Assembly: GCF_000721705.1 (NCBI RefSeq)
Contig: NZ_JOJL01000026.1
Span: forward strand, 1 to 64,000
Length of the DNA stretch: 64,000 nt
DNA from: Actinoplanes subtropicus
Lineage (GTDB): Bacteria > Actinomycetota > Actinomycetes > Mycobacteriales > Micromonosporaceae
Direction: 5' to 3'
Position numbers and translations under genes: made by a program. Below, one piece after another: positions 16,200 to 25,312 of this stretch (position 1 is its first letter; each line of letters begins with the position of its first letter). The notes under the pieces were generated by a model that saw only the letters and a program-made list of their open reading frames with translations, had not been told where the DNA came from and did no database searches.

Positions 16200-17660
16200 G
16201 TGACCCTGCGCCTCGCCGACGTGCTCGCCGACGCCGAGCTGAGCCTGCGCCTGGCCGACGGCGACCCGGCCGCGCTCAACCAGCCGGTGCGCTGGTGCGC
16301 GGTCACCGAGCTGGCCGACCCGCGCCCGTTCCTCACCGGCGGCGAGCTGATCCTGACCACCGGGCTGAGTCAGCTGGACGAGGCGGCCCAGCGACAGTTC
16401 GTGTCCCGGGTCGCCGACGGTCGGGCGGTGGGGCTCGGCTTCGGCATCGGGCTCACCCACGAGCGGATCCCGCCCGCCACCCTCGCCGAGGCCCGCGAGC
16501 ACCGGCTGCCGGTGCTGGAGATCCCGTACTCGACGCCGTTCATCGCGGTTGACCGGTTCGTCGCCGACCGGGTGCTCGAGGAGCAGTACGGCCGGTTCGC
16601 CGACCTGCTCGACGAGCACGACACGCTGGCCCGGGCGCTGCTGTCCGGGCGCGGGCTGGGCGCGCTGATCGGCTCGCTGCACCAGATCCTCGGCGCCCCG
16701 GCCATGGTCGTCGACGTGTACGGGCGGGTGCTCGCCACCGCCCCGGCGAGCGCGGCCTGGCCGGTCGAGCAGATCCTGTTCGCCGCCCGGAACGGCCACT
16801 CCGGCGACACCCCGCTGGCGATCCCGGTGAGCGTGGAGGACACCGTCGTGGCGTACCTCTGCTGCCGGCGGCCCCGGCGGTCGGCGGACGTCCTCCCGTA
16901 CGCCGTCTCGCTGGTGGGTCTTGAACTTGCCCGCCGTCAGGCGGAACTCGCCGGCAAGCGCCGGCTGGCCGGGCAGGTCCTGGAGGATCTGGTACGCGGG
17001 ACGATCGGCGGCGCGGAGGCCGAGCGGCGCCTCGCCCCGTTCGGGATCCGCCCGGACGACGAGCACGCGCTGCTGGTCGCCACCGCCGAGAGCGCCCTGC
17101 GCAAACGCCTGGTCGCGAGCCCGCCGATGAGCGGCGCCACCACCGCGGTGCTGGAGGACTGCCTGATCGCGGTGCTCGAGCCCGGCCAGTCCACCCGGGA
17201 GGCCGCCCTGCTGCTGCAGGATTACCTGAACCGGCACGGCTCGGCGGTAAGGGTCGGCATCGGCGGCTGGTACGCGGGCATGACCGGGCTGCGGTGGAGC
17301 TACTACGAGGCGCACGAGGCGATGAACCGCGGGCCGGGCATCAACGAGCGCGCGCAGATGAGCCTCTCCGGGCTGCTGGTGGCCAGCGAGGACGTGCCGC
17401 TGCGCGATCTCGCCCACGAAGTGCTGCGGCCGCTGCGCGACTTCGACGCGGCGCACTCGGGGGCGCTGGTCGCGACGCTGCGCGCCTACCTGGACGCGGA
17501 CGGCTCGGTGGCCGCGGTGGCGACCCGGCTGATCGTGCACCGCAACACGGTCCGCTACCGGCTGGAGCAGATCGAGCGGCTGACCGGCCGCTCGCTGGGC
17601 CGCACGGCCGACCGGGTGCAGCTGTGGCTCGCGCTCTCCGCCTCGGATCTACTGCGGTAG
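16200..17660 (+). CDS. PucR-family transcriptional regulator
   Basis: The 486-residue product has an N-terminal PucR domain (about residues 5-120, starting LRLADVLADAEL), a central degenerate GGDEF-like region, and a C-terminal PucR-type helix-turn-helix (AATRLIVHRNTVRYRLEQIE). Such proteins are usually activators of catabolic genes for purines, 4-aminobutyrate or polyamines. It is divergent from the aldehyde dehydrogenase/transporter operon, which is its likely target. The start is GTG 16200, at the beginning of the conserved domain. It overlaps the end of the convergent kinase gene by 12 bases. Confidence 0.9.
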   Translation: MTLRLADVLADAELSLRLADGDPAALNQPVRWCAVTELADPRPFLTGGELILTTGLSQLDEAAQRQFVSRVADGRAVGLGFGIGLTHERIPPATLAEAREHRLPVLEIPYSTPFIAVDRFVADRVLEEQYGRFADLLDEHDTLARALLSGRGLGALIGSLHQILGAPAMVVDVYGRVLATAPASAAWPVEQILFAARNGHSGDTPLAIPVSVEDTVVAYLCCRRPRRSADVLPYAVSLVGLELARRQAELAGKRRLAGQVLEDLVRGTIGGAEAERRLAPFGIRPDDEHALLVATAESALRKRLVASPPMSGATTAVLEDCLIAVLEPGQSTREAALLLQDYLNRHGSAVRVGIGGWYAGMTGLRWSYYEAHEAMNRGPGINERAQMSLSGLLVASEDVPLRDLAHEVLRPLRDFDAAHSGALVATLRAYLDADGSVAAVATRLIVHRNTVRYRLEQIERLTGRSLGRTADRVQLWLALSASDLLR

Positions 17661-19562
17661 CCGTACGGTGACGGTCGTGCCGGTCGCCTCGTGCGAGCTG
17701 AGCGCGATGCTGCCGCGGTGCCGCTCGACCACCACCCGGCACAGCGCCAGCCCGAGACCCGAGCCGGGGATGCCGGTGTGCCGGGCGTTGCCGCCCCGGT
17801 ACAGCCGGTGGAACAGCTTCGCCTGCTCGGCCGCCGGGACGCCGACGCCGGTGTCGGCGATGGTGAGCACCGCGGTCTCGCCGGCGTCGGCCAGCGAGAC
17901 GGTCACCGCCGCGTCCGACGGCGAGAACTTGATCGCATTGCTGAGCAGCGCGTCCACCACCTGGCGCAGCCGGTCCCGGTCGCCGGGCACGGTCAGCTCG
18001 TCCAGCCGGTCGGCCGCCAGCGTGACGCCGCGCTCGGCCCGCGCCTCCCGGACCGCCGCGCCGACGAGCGCGGTCAGGTCCACCGGCGCCGAAGCCATCG
18101 GCAGGTGCCCGGACTCCAGCGCGGCGACGTCCAGCAGCTTGTCGACCAGGTCGCGCAGCCGGGAGCTGTTCCGGTGCACCACCTCGAACAGGTCGCGCAC
18201 CTGGCCGAACGGGGTGTCGTCCGGGGTCTCCGCGATCAGGTCGACGTACGAGCCGATCGAGGTTAGCGGGGTGCGCAGCTCGTGCCCGGCCAGGGCCATG
18301 TATTCGTCGGTCACCACGGCCAGGTGCCGGGACAGCCCCTCGGCCCGCCGGTGCGCGAGGACCACGCCCATCATCGCGGCCAGCGCGGTCAGCAGCACGC
18401 CCAGCGCCGAGTCGGCCTCCTGGCGCGCCCGGGAGAGGAAGGTGATCGACCCGATCACGCGGTCGCCGCTGCGTACCGGGACCGCGCCGGCCGACCGGTA
18501 ACCTTCGGCGGCCGAGATCGGCGGCAGGATCGGCACGTCCGAATTGCCCAGGTCGGGCACCCAGATCAGCTCGCCGTTCTGCCAGCAGCGGCCGACCAGG
18601 CCCTCGCCGGGGCCGAAGCTGGCCGGCAGCGACAACGGCGGATACCCGGCCTCGGCGTGCGTGGCGACCGGGTGCAGCCGCCCGGTGAGCTCGTCGACGA
18701 GCCAGAGCCACAGGTAGGACCAGCCGAGCGCGGTGCCGATCGCGGACAGGACGCGGTCGGTGACGTCGGCCGCGTCGGGGTCGGTGGCCAGTTCCCGCAG
18801 CACCGCGTTCTTGCAGTCCTCGTACTGCCGGGTGCGGCGGTGGGCGGAGATGTCCCGCGCGGCGCTGACCGCGGCGACGATCGCGCCGGTCTCGTCGCGT
18901 ACCGGCCGGGCGGTGACGGTGTAGCAGCACTCCCGGCCGTCCGGGTCGGTCGCGAGCAGCGGCACGCCGTCGACGCTCTCGCCGCGCAGCGCCAGGCTCA
19001 CCGGCGCGCTCACCGGCGCGCGCAGCGGCGCGCCCGGCTCGGCCACGCCCAGCGCGTCGCGCATCGCCCGGTTCGACAGGATCGTCCGGTTCGACAGGAT
19101 CGTCCGGCCGGCCGGGTCGACCGCGATCACGCCGGTGTCCAGGCAGTCCAGCACGGCCTCGAGCAGCGCGCCGCTGGGCGGCGGCGGGGCGAGCGCGGCC
19201 AGGTGACCGCGCAGCGACTCGGTGAGCGCGGGCACGCTGAACGGCTTGGCCACCACGCCGACCGCGCCGGTCGAGGCCAGCCGCGGATCGCCGGGCAGCA
19301 GGTACGCCGTGATCAGCACCACCGGCGTGCCGGCCAGCTCGGGGTCGTCCCGGATCTTCGCGCACAGCTCGACGCCGTTGCGGTGCGGCATGTCGACGTC
19401 GGCGATGAGCAGGTCCGGACGGTATTTCCGGACCGCTTCCAGGCCCTGCACGCCGTCGCCGGCCACGATCACGTCGTGCCCGAGCCGGCGGACGACCTCC
19501 GCGATGACCTTCTGGTGATCGAGGTTGTCCTCGGCCAGTACTACTTGTGCCACGGCAACCAT
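17649..19562 (-). CDS. Hybrid REC-PAS-GAF sensor histidine kinase
   Basis: The 637-residue product begins with a response-regulator receiver domain (residues 5-120; acidic pair Glu11-Asp12, phospho-acceptor Asp55 in IADVDMP, Lys in AKPFS). A PAS-like segment (about 130-240), a GAF domain (about 250-395), HisKA with the H-box GHELRTPL, and an HATPase (LLSNAIKF, DTGVGVP, GSGLGLAL) follow. There is no membrane segment, so it senses a cytoplasmic or relayed signal. The receiver at the N-terminus suggests it is itself a phosphorelay target. An 18-bp tandem duplication gives the repeated TILSNR at the PAS start. No response regulator gene is adjacent. Confidence 0.9.
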   Translation of the reverse strand: MVAVAQVVLAEDNLDHQKVIAEVVRRLGHDVIVAGDGVQGLEAVRKYRPDLLIADVDMPHRNGVELCAKIRDDPELAGTPVVLITAYLLPGDPRLASTGAVGVVAKPFSVPALTESLRGHLAALAPPPPSGALLEAVLDCLDTGVIAVDPAGRTILSNRTILSNRAMRDALGVAEPGAPLRAPVSAPVSLALRGESVDGVPLLATDPDGRECCYTVTARPVRDETGAIVAAVSAARDISAHRRTRQYEDCKNAVLRELATDPDAADVTDRVLSAIGTALGWSYLWLWLVDELTGRLHPVATHAEAGYPPLSLPASFGPGEGLVGRCWQNGELIWVPDLGNSDVPILPPISAAEGYRSAGAVPVRSGDRVIGSITFLSRARQEADSALGVLLTALAAMMGVVLAHRRAEGLSRHLAVVTDEYMALAGHELRTPLTSIGSYVDLIAETPDDTPFGQVRDLFEVVHRNSSRLRDLVDKLLDVAALESGHLPMASAPVDLTALVGAAVREARAERGVTLAADRLDELTVPGDRDRLRQVVDALLSNAIKFSPSDAAVTVSLADAGETAVLTIADTGVGVPAAEQAKLFHRLYRGGNARHTGIPGSGLGLALCRVVVERHRGSIALSSHEATGTTVTVRLPQ

Positions 19563-19603
19563 GGTAATCCGGACTAAACGGTCATTGGGAAAGTTGATAG
19601 ATC

Positions 19604-21049
19604 ATGGGTAGGTTGGCCGGAGTGACAGCCAACTCCCTCGGGCTGCGGTCCGAACGAGGTCCCGTCCTGGCCGCCGTCATGCTCTCCACCGCGCTGGTCG
19701 CCATCGACGCGACGATCATCGCGACCGCGGTCCCCTCGATCGTCAAGGACATCGGCGGCTTCGCCGAGTTCCCCTGGCTGTTCTCGATCTATCTGCTCGC
19801 CCAGGCCGTGTCGGTGCCGATCTACGGCAAGCTCAACGACCTGTTCGGCCGCAAGCCGGTGATCCTCTGGGGCATCGGGCTCTTCCTGCTCGGCTCGATC
19901 ATGTGCGGGGTGGCCTGGGCGATCTGGCCGCTGATCGCCTTCCGCGCGGTGCAGGGGCTGGGCGCGGGCGCGATCATGCCGACCACCATCACGATCGTCG
20001 GAGATCTTTATTCCGTACGGGAACGGGCCAAGGTCCAGGGCTACGTCGCGAGCGTCTGGGGCATCGCGTCGGTGGTCGGGCCGACCCTCGGTGGCGTCTT
20101 CAGCGAGTACGTCTCGTGGCGGTGGATCTTCTTCGTCAACATCCCGCTCTGCCTGCTCGCCGCCGCGATGATCGGCCGGCGCTTCCACGAGAAGGTCGAG
20201 CGCGGCCACCCGGTGATCGACTACGCCGGGGCGGGGCTGCTCGCGGCCGGGCTGGCGCTGGTCATCCTCGGCGCGCTCGAGGGCGGGCAGGCGTGGGCGT
20301 GGACCTCCCCGGCCGGGATCGCGATCCTCGCCCTCGGTTTCGCCCTCCTGGCCGGGTTCGTGCTGGTGGAGCGCCGGGCCACCGCGCCGGTGCTGCCGCT
20401 GTGGGTGTTCCGGCGCCGGCTGCTGGTCACCAGCGGGCTGATCGCGGTCGGCGTCGGCGCGATCCTCTACGGCCTCAGTTCGTACGTGCCGACCTACGCG
20501 CAGGACGTGCTCGGCGCCGGGCCGCTGCTGGCCGGTTTCGCCCTCGCCACGCTGACCCTGGGCTGGCCGGTCGCCGCCAGTCAGGCCGGGAAGATCTACC
20601 TGCGCCTGGGCTTCCGCCGGTGCTCGCTGATCGGCACCGCGCTGGTCCTCGGCGGCTGCGCCCTGCTCCTGCTGCTCGGCCGCACCTCCGGGGTGGCGGT
20701 GGTGGCCACCGACTGCCTGATCGTCGGGCTGGGCATGGGCCTGACCGCGTCGCCGACGCTGATCGCCGCGCAGTCCAGCGTCGGCTGGGGCGTGGTCACC
20801 GCGAGCAACATCTTCCTGCGGTCGCTGGGCAGCGCGGTCGGCGTGGCGGTCTTCGGCGCGATCGCCAACGCCACGATCGGCGGCGGCCCGGTCGACCCGG
20901 CCACCCTGACCACGGCCGTGCACCGGATCTTCGTCGGGATCGCGCTGACCGCGGCCGTGCTGATCGCGCTGGCGCTGCTGATTCCGCGCTCGGCCGACAA
21001 CGCGATCGCCGAGGGCACGCCGGCCGTGCGGGAGGTCGCCGCGGACTGA
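19604..21049 (+). CDS. MFS exporter, DHA2 (14-helix) type
   Basis: The 481-residue product has about 14 predicted membrane helices. It carries the DHA2 motifs: LVAIDATIIATAVPSI in helix 1 (motif D-like), LNDLFGRKPV (motif A), and GVVGPTLGG-like SVVGPTLGGV in helix 5 (motif C), marking an exporter of drugs or metabolites driven by protons. The start is ATG 19604; GTG 19622 is an alternative. No regulator is attached; the neighbouring kinase is divergent. The substrate is unknown. Confidence 0.9.
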   Translation: MGRLAGVTANSLGLRSERGPVLAAVMLSTALVAIDATIIATAVPSIVKDIGGFAEFPWLFSIYLLAQAVSVPIYGKLNDLFGRKPVILWGIGLFLLGSIMCGVAWAIWPLIAFRAVQGLGAGAIMPTTITIVGDLYSVRERAKVQGYVASVWGIASVVGPTLGGVFSEYVSWRWIFFVNIPLCLLAAAMIGRRFHEKVERGHPVIDYAGAGLLAAGLALVILGALEGGQAWAWTSPAGIAILALGFALLAGFVLVERRATAPVLPLWVFRRRLLVTSGLIAVGVGAILYGLSSYVPTYAQDVLGAGPLLAGFALATLTLGWPVAASQAGKIYLRLGFRRCSLIGTALVLGGCALLLLLGRTSGVAVVATDCLIVGLGMGLTASPTLIAAQSSVGWGVVTASNIFLRSLGSAVGVAVFGAIANATIGGGPVDPATLTTAVHRIFVGIALTAAVLIALALLIPRSADNAIAEGTPAVREVAAD

Positions 21050-21056
21050 CGGCGGC

Positions 21057-21992
21057 TCAGCAGTCGTCGGTGATCTCGAGGGAGTGATCCGCCTTGAGCA
21101 GCGCCATCGGATCCTCCGAGTCGCTCGGCTGCGGGGCCGCCTCCGGGCGGGTCGGAGCCAGCAGGCCCCGCTTGGCGGCGGCGCAGTCGACCCACGCCGA
21201 ATAGTGCGTCGAGTTCCCGACCCACATGCCCCGGTCGCCGGCCCGCAGGTTCGCCGTCGCCGGGAACTCCCACGCGATCTGGTCGTGCACGGCGGCGAGC
21301 GGCCGGTCGGCGGCGGTGCCGGTGAACGCGTACACCCAGATGAAGTTGGTCGTCACCCGCAGCGTGCGCAGGCCGCCCGCGACGATCGACGAATAGGTCA
21401 CCCGGCCGCTGACCCGCGGCTGCTGGTGCGGGTCCAGCTTGACCGACGGATCGATCCAGGTGGCGAACCGCGTGAACGACACCTCGTGGAACCACCGGGT
21501 CGCCTCGGCCCGCTGATCGGGCGCGAGCATCGCGATCAGCCGCGCGGGGTCGTGCCCGGTCAGCATCCGGTCGTCGAGCCGTCCCGCGATCATCGCGGCG
21601 CGCACCTGCATGAGGTCGGCGCCGACCTGCGCCGCGGTGAAGCCGGTGACCGCCGAGGCCACCGGCAGCGTGATACCGGCGGCGCCCCTCGGGTAGGTGG
21701 CGGCCGGCGTCCCGGCGAACGGATCCGTGGGGGCGGCGCTCTGCGTGCTGGTCGCGCCGATGCCGCCGGGCACGGTCGCGGTCGGATACGCCCCGACGTC
21801 CGTGCCGCGCCGCTTCGCGAGCATCGGCGGCACCGCCAGCGCGAGCAGCCCCGCCACCAGCACTCCGGTCAGGATCCACGGCAGTTTCCGGGCCACACCG
21901 CGCCAGCCCTGCGTGCGACGGACCCGCCGCTCGGTCTGCTCGGCCCAGTCGGCCAGCTGCGCAAACGGATCCGGTGTTTCCTGCTCTGCCAT
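21057..21992 (-). CDS. Membrane-anchored hypothetical protein, tandem paralogue A
   Basis: I do not recognise a family. The 311-residue product has a charged cytoplasmic head (residues 1-36), one membrane helix (about 38-58), a Pro/Thr-rich linker and an extracellular domain. It shares about half its residues with the neighbour at 22020-22844: DPFAGTPA, MLTGHDPARLIA, KLDP..QPRVSGRVTY, TLRVTTNF.WVYAF, WVDCAAAKRGLLAP, and a cysteine as the last residue. The conserved Cys pair suggests a disulfide. It is probably transcribed with the neighbour, 27 bases upstream. Confidence 0.8.
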   Translation of the reverse strand: MAEQETPDPFAQLADWAEQTERRVRRTQGWRGVARKLPWILTGVLVAGLLALAVPPMLAKRRGTDVGAYPTATVPGGIGATSTQSAAPTDPFAGTPAATYPRGAAGITLPVASAVTGFTAAQVGADLMQVRAAMIAGRLDDRMLTGHDPARLIAMLAPDQRAEATRWFHEVSFTRFATWIDPSVKLDPHQQPRVSGRVTYSSIVAGGLRTLRVTTNFIWVYAFTGTAADRPLAAVHDQIAWEFPATANLRAGDRGMWVGNSTHYSAWVDCAAAKRGLLAPTRPEAAPQPSDSEDPMALLKADHSLEITDDC

Positions 21993-22019
21993 GACCCCCC
22001 TATGTCGACGGAGATCATT

Positions 22020-22844
22020 TCAGCACCGCTTCGCAACGTCCATACCGTGATCGGGACGCAGCAATTCGGCCGGGCCGGTCGGCCGGTCGAGGCCCTCGAC
22101 GCGGACCGGGGCCAGCAGACCCCGCTCCGCCGCCGCGCAGTCCGTCCAGGCCAGATAGGACCGGGTGGTGCCGACCCACATGCCGGTGGGTGGGAAGTCC
22201 CAGGACACCTCGTCGTGGACGGCCGCCACCGGATGGTCGGGGCCCGCGAACGCGTACACCCACACGAAGTTCGTCGTCACGCGGAGGGTGAGCCGGCCGC
22301 CGGCCCGGACCGACGCGTAGGTCACCCGGCCGCTGACCCGGGGCTGCTCGCGCGGGTCGAGCTTGACCGCCGGATCGATCCAGGTGGCGATGCCGGTGAA
22401 CGCGGCGTCCTTGAACCACGCCGTCGCGGTGGCGCGCTGGCCGGGCGCGAGCAGCGCGATCAGCCGGGCCGGGTCGTGGCCGGTCAGCATCATGTCGTCG
22501 AGGCGGCCGGCGATCAGGGCCTTGCGCACCCGCTGGAGATCGGCGGCGACCTCGGTGGGGCGAAAACCGTCGACGGCCAGCGGCTTGGGCAGGGCGATCC
22601 CGGCGGCGCCCGCCGGGAAGGCATCCGCCGGGGTGCCGGCGAAGGGGTCCGCCGGGGTTGCGCTGAGCGTCGCGGTCACGGTGATCCCGCTGGTGACAAC
22701 CGCTTGCCCGTACGCGTGGGAAGTCACCGACGATCTCCCGGCGAGCAGCCGGGGCACGGCCAGCGCCAGGACGACCGCCCCGGCCAGCCCGGCCACCATC
22801 CAGGCGGTCACGCGCTTCTGGCGTCTCGTCTCGCCCCAGGCCAT
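22020..22844 (-). CDS. Membrane-anchored hypothetical protein, tandem paralogue B
   Basis: The 274-residue product has a short basic cytoplasmic tail, one membrane helix (about residues 13-35) and an extracellular domain homologous to the next gene downstream. It keeps the same landmarks (DPFAGTPA, TGHDPARLIALL, PRVSGRVTY, WTDCAAAERGLLAP, terminal Cys) but lacks the longer cytoplasmic head. Gene duplication is the simplest origin. The extracellular domain may bind a ligand or wall component; nothing shows which. Confidence 0.8.
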   Translation of the reverse strand: MAWGETRRQKRVTAWMVAGLAGAVVLALAVPRLLAGRSSVTSHAYGQAVVTSGITVTATLSATPADPFAGTPADAFPAGAAGIALPKPLAVDGFRPTEVAADLQRVRKALIAGRLDDMMLTGHDPARLIALLAPGQRATATAWFKDAAFTGIATWIDPAVKLDPREQPRVSGRVTYASVRAGGRLTLRVTTNFVWVYAFAGPDHPVAAVHDEVSWDFPPTGMWVGTTRSYLAWTDCAAAERGLLAPVRVEGLDRPTGPAELLRPDHGMDVAKRC

Positions 22845-22922
22845 GCCCTACAGTCTGATGTGGACCCATGGTTCCGGCGAAGCGTTTTGTCGGCGAAAGG
22901 GCGACGCGACCGGGGAGAGTCG

Positions 22923-22943
22923 CGCCGCCCCTCGGGGGTGGCG
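22923..22943 (-). terminator. Short hairpin at the end of the MFS gene
   Basis: Nine-base arms (CGCCGCCCC and GGGGTGGCG, one imperfect pair) around a three-base loop lie directly after the MFS stop. They may end the TetR-MFS transcript before the paralogue pair. Weak evidence. Confidence 0.35.
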
Positions 22944-22945
22944 GA

Positions 22946-24457
22946 TCAGGCCGCCACGTGGACGCCCTCGCTGGACGTCGACGCGACCTGCGCCCGGCTG
23001 GCCTTGATCAAGGCCAGCGCGATGAACGCCGCCACCCCGATCACCGCGGCGCTCACCCAGAACGCCACCGTGTAGCCGTGCACCACCGCGACCCCCTGCA
23101 GCGCCGGGATCTGCGCCTGCGACGTGGCGTGGTCCGTGAGGTAGCCCGCCACCGCCGACGTGAAGATCGTGTTCAGCAGGGCCGTGCCGAGCGAGCCGCC
23201 GATCTGCTGGGTCGTGTTGATCAGGGCGCTCGCCACGCCCGCGTCGTGGTCGGCCACCCCGACCAGTGCCGTGTTCGACATCGGGCCGAAGACCACGCCC
23301 ATGCCGAAGCTGATGATGAGCTCGGCCGGGAACACGTGGCTCCAGAAGCCGGTGTCCAGCCCGATCCGGGTCAGCATGACCATGCCCGCGGCGGCCATCA
23401 GCATGCCGGCGAACATCAGGACGCGGGGGCCGACCCGGGTGAGCATCTGGGCCGAGAAGCCGGCGCCGAGGATGATGCCGACGGTGAACGGCAGGAACGC
23501 GACGCCGGTCTCCATCGCCGAGTAGCCCAGCGTGAGCTGCAGGTAGTAGGTGAGGAACAGGAACACGCCGAACATGCCGGCGCCGACCAGCAGGGCCGAC
23601 AGGTACGAGCCGCCGCGGTTCCGGTCGAGGACGACGCGCATCGGCAGCAGCGGGTGCGACGAGCGCAGTTCGATGACGACGAACGAGACGAGCAGAACGC
23701 CGGCGGCGATCAGGAAGCCGATCGTGGTGGCCGAGCCCCAGCCGTCGCTGGCCGCCTTGGTGAAGCCGTAGACCAGCGCGACCAGGCCGGCCGACGAGGT
23801 CAGCGCGCCGGGCAGGTCGTAGCGGGTGTTGCCCTCGGCGCGGCTCTCGCCGACGAAGCGGACGGCGGCCAGCGCCGCGATGATCGCGATGGGGGTGCTG
23901 ACCAGCAGCGTCCAGCGCCAGGAGGCGTACTCGGTGAGGACGCCGCCCATCAGCAGGCCGATCGCCCCGCCGCCGCCGGCGATGGCGCCGTAGACGCCGA
24001 ACGCGCGGGCCCGCTCCTTGGCCTCGGTGAAGGTGACCGTGAGCAGCGACAACGCGGCCGGCGCCATGAGCGCGCCGAACGCCCCCTGCAGCGCTCGCGC
24101 GGCGAACAGGGTGCCGGCGTTCTGGGCGAGACCGCCGAGCGCGGAGGCCGCGGCGAAGCCGAGCAGGCCGATGATGAAGGCCCGCTTGCGGCCGGTGAAG
24201 TCGGCGATCCGGCCGCCGAGCAACAACAAACCCCCAAAGGCCAGGGTGTACGCGGTGACCATCCACTGCCGGTTCGCGTCGCTGATGTGCAGCGCCGTCT
24301 GGGCCGTGGGCAGCGCGATGTTGACGATGGTGGCGTCCAGCACGATGAGCAGCTGAGAGACGCCGATGACCGCGAGCGCCAGCCACCGCGAACCCGATTT
24401 TTCCGGTATATCGGGCGTAACGTGGGCGTCGCGGGACGACGAGGTGGAAATAGACAC
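22946..24457 (-). CDS. MFS multidrug exporter, EmrB/QacA (DHA2) type
   Basis: The 503-residue product has about 14 predicted helices. It carries LIVLDATIVNIALPT in helix 1, GGRIADFTGRKRAF (motif A), and the IGLLMGGVLTEY segment in helix 5 (motif C). It would export a hydrophobic or cationic compound. The GTG at 24457 is preferred because AGGGAGA lies a few bases ahead; an upstream start at 24487 would remove that spacing. It follows the TetR gene with a 63-base gap on the same strand, the usual regulator-pump operon. Confidence 0.92.
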   Translation of the reverse strand: MSISTSSSRDAHVTPDIPEKSGSRWLALAVIGVSQLLIVLDATIVNIALPTAQTALHISDANRQWMVTAYTLAFGGLLLLGGRIADFTGRKRAFIIGLLGFAAASALGGLAQNAGTLFAARALQGAFGALMAPAALSLLTVTFTEAKERARAFGVYGAIAGGGGAIGLLMGGVLTEYASWRWTLLVSTPIAIIAALAAVRFVGESRAEGNTRYDLPGALTSSAGLVALVYGFTKAASDGWGSATTIGFLIAAGVLLVSFVVIELRSSHPLLPMRVVLDRNRGGSYLSALLVGAGMFGVFLFLTYYLQLTLGYSAMETGVAFLPFTVGIILGAGFSAQMLTRVGPRVLMFAGMLMAAAGMVMLTRIGLDTGFWSHVFPAELIISFGMGVVFGPMSNTALVGVADHDAGVASALINTTQQIGGSLGTALLNTIFTSAVAGYLTDHATSQAQIPALQGVAVVHGYTVAFWVSAAVIGVAAFIALALIKASRAQVASTSSEGVHVAA

Positions 24458-24520
24458 AGAGATCTCCCTAAAAGGGCACGAGGGCATCGCCGGTTGGCGC
24501 CGGCAAAGGGTGCGTACGGA

Positions 24521-25117
24521 CTAGCGGGTCAGCAGCGGAAGGATGATGTCGTCGACGAGATGCGTGATGAAGGGCTCGTCGAGCGGTTTGCCGAGGGCGA
24601 AGCAGTGCATGAACAGCAGCGCGGGCACGATCTCGTCGATCAGCCGGGGGTCGTACCCCGGCCGGAGCTCGCCCCGCTCGGCGGCCCGCGCGCAGATGGC
24701 TTCCGCGAACGGCACCTTGGAATCCCGCATGCCGCGCAGCTCGGCGGCCAGCTCCGGATCGGTCTGCATGGCCATGAACAGACCGGCCAGGATCGGGCCC
24801 TCGCGACCGGTGATGGTCTCGCCGATCTGCCAGAACCACTGCGTCAGGTCGCCGCGCAGAGTGCCGGTGTCGCCGGGCGGCGGCTCGACCTCCTTGCAAC
24901 AGTTGACCGCGTCGACGACCAGGCCGGCCTTGGTGGGCCAGTGCCGGTACAGGGTCGCCTTGCTGGCCTGGGCCCGCGCGGCGACGGCGTCGACGCGGAG
25001 CCCCTGGTAGCCCATCTCGCCGAGCAGCTCGTAGGTGGCCCGCAGGATCGCCTGCGCACGCTCCTCGTCGAGCTTGCGGGCACGCACGGCCGCGGCGACG
25101 GTGGTCTGCTCAGTCAT
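24521..25117 (-). CDS. TetR-family regulator of the adjacent MFS exporter
   Basis: The 198-residue product has an N-terminal helix-turn-helix (ERAQAILRATYELLGEMGYQ, then VDAVAARAQASKATLYRHW) and a C-terminal TetR domain with several cysteines, including a CC pair near residue 80. It is the first gene of the regulator-pump operon. A perfect 15-bp palindrome lies 30 bases upstream of its start and is the likely autoregulatory operator. The inducer is unknown. Confidence 0.92.
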   Translation of the reverse strand: MTEQTTVAAAVRARKLDEERAQAILRATYELLGEMGYQGLRVDAVAARAQASKATLYRHWPTKAGLVVDAVNCCKEVEPPPGDTGTLRGDLTQWFWQIGETITGREGPILAGLFMAMQTDPELAAELRGMRDSKVPFAEAICARAAERGELRPGYDPRLIDEIVPALLFMHCFALGKPLDEPFITHLVDDIILPLLTR

Positions 25118-25147
25118 GACATCCCCCCAACCGTGCGGCCATGCGAA

Positions 25148-25162
25148 ACGAAACTGTTTCGT
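25148..25162. promoter_or_regulatory. TetR operator palindrome
   Basis: ACGAAACTGTTTCGT is a perfect 7-1-7 inverted repeat. The same type of sequence is bound by several TetR repressors of multidrug pumps. It lies between the TetR gene (minus) and the GGDEF-EAL gene (plus), and is AT-rich against the background. Confidence 0.7.
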
Positions 25163-25312
25163 ACACTAGCGCTCCTGCCTCCCCATGGCGATCTCCCGAG
25201 GCGATTGTGACCCAGCCGACGATGCGCCATACGTCTGACCTATCCGGTTCGGCACCCGAACCGCACCCCGCACACTCCTCATTCCGGCGACCGCGGCACC
25301 GAACTGACCGTC

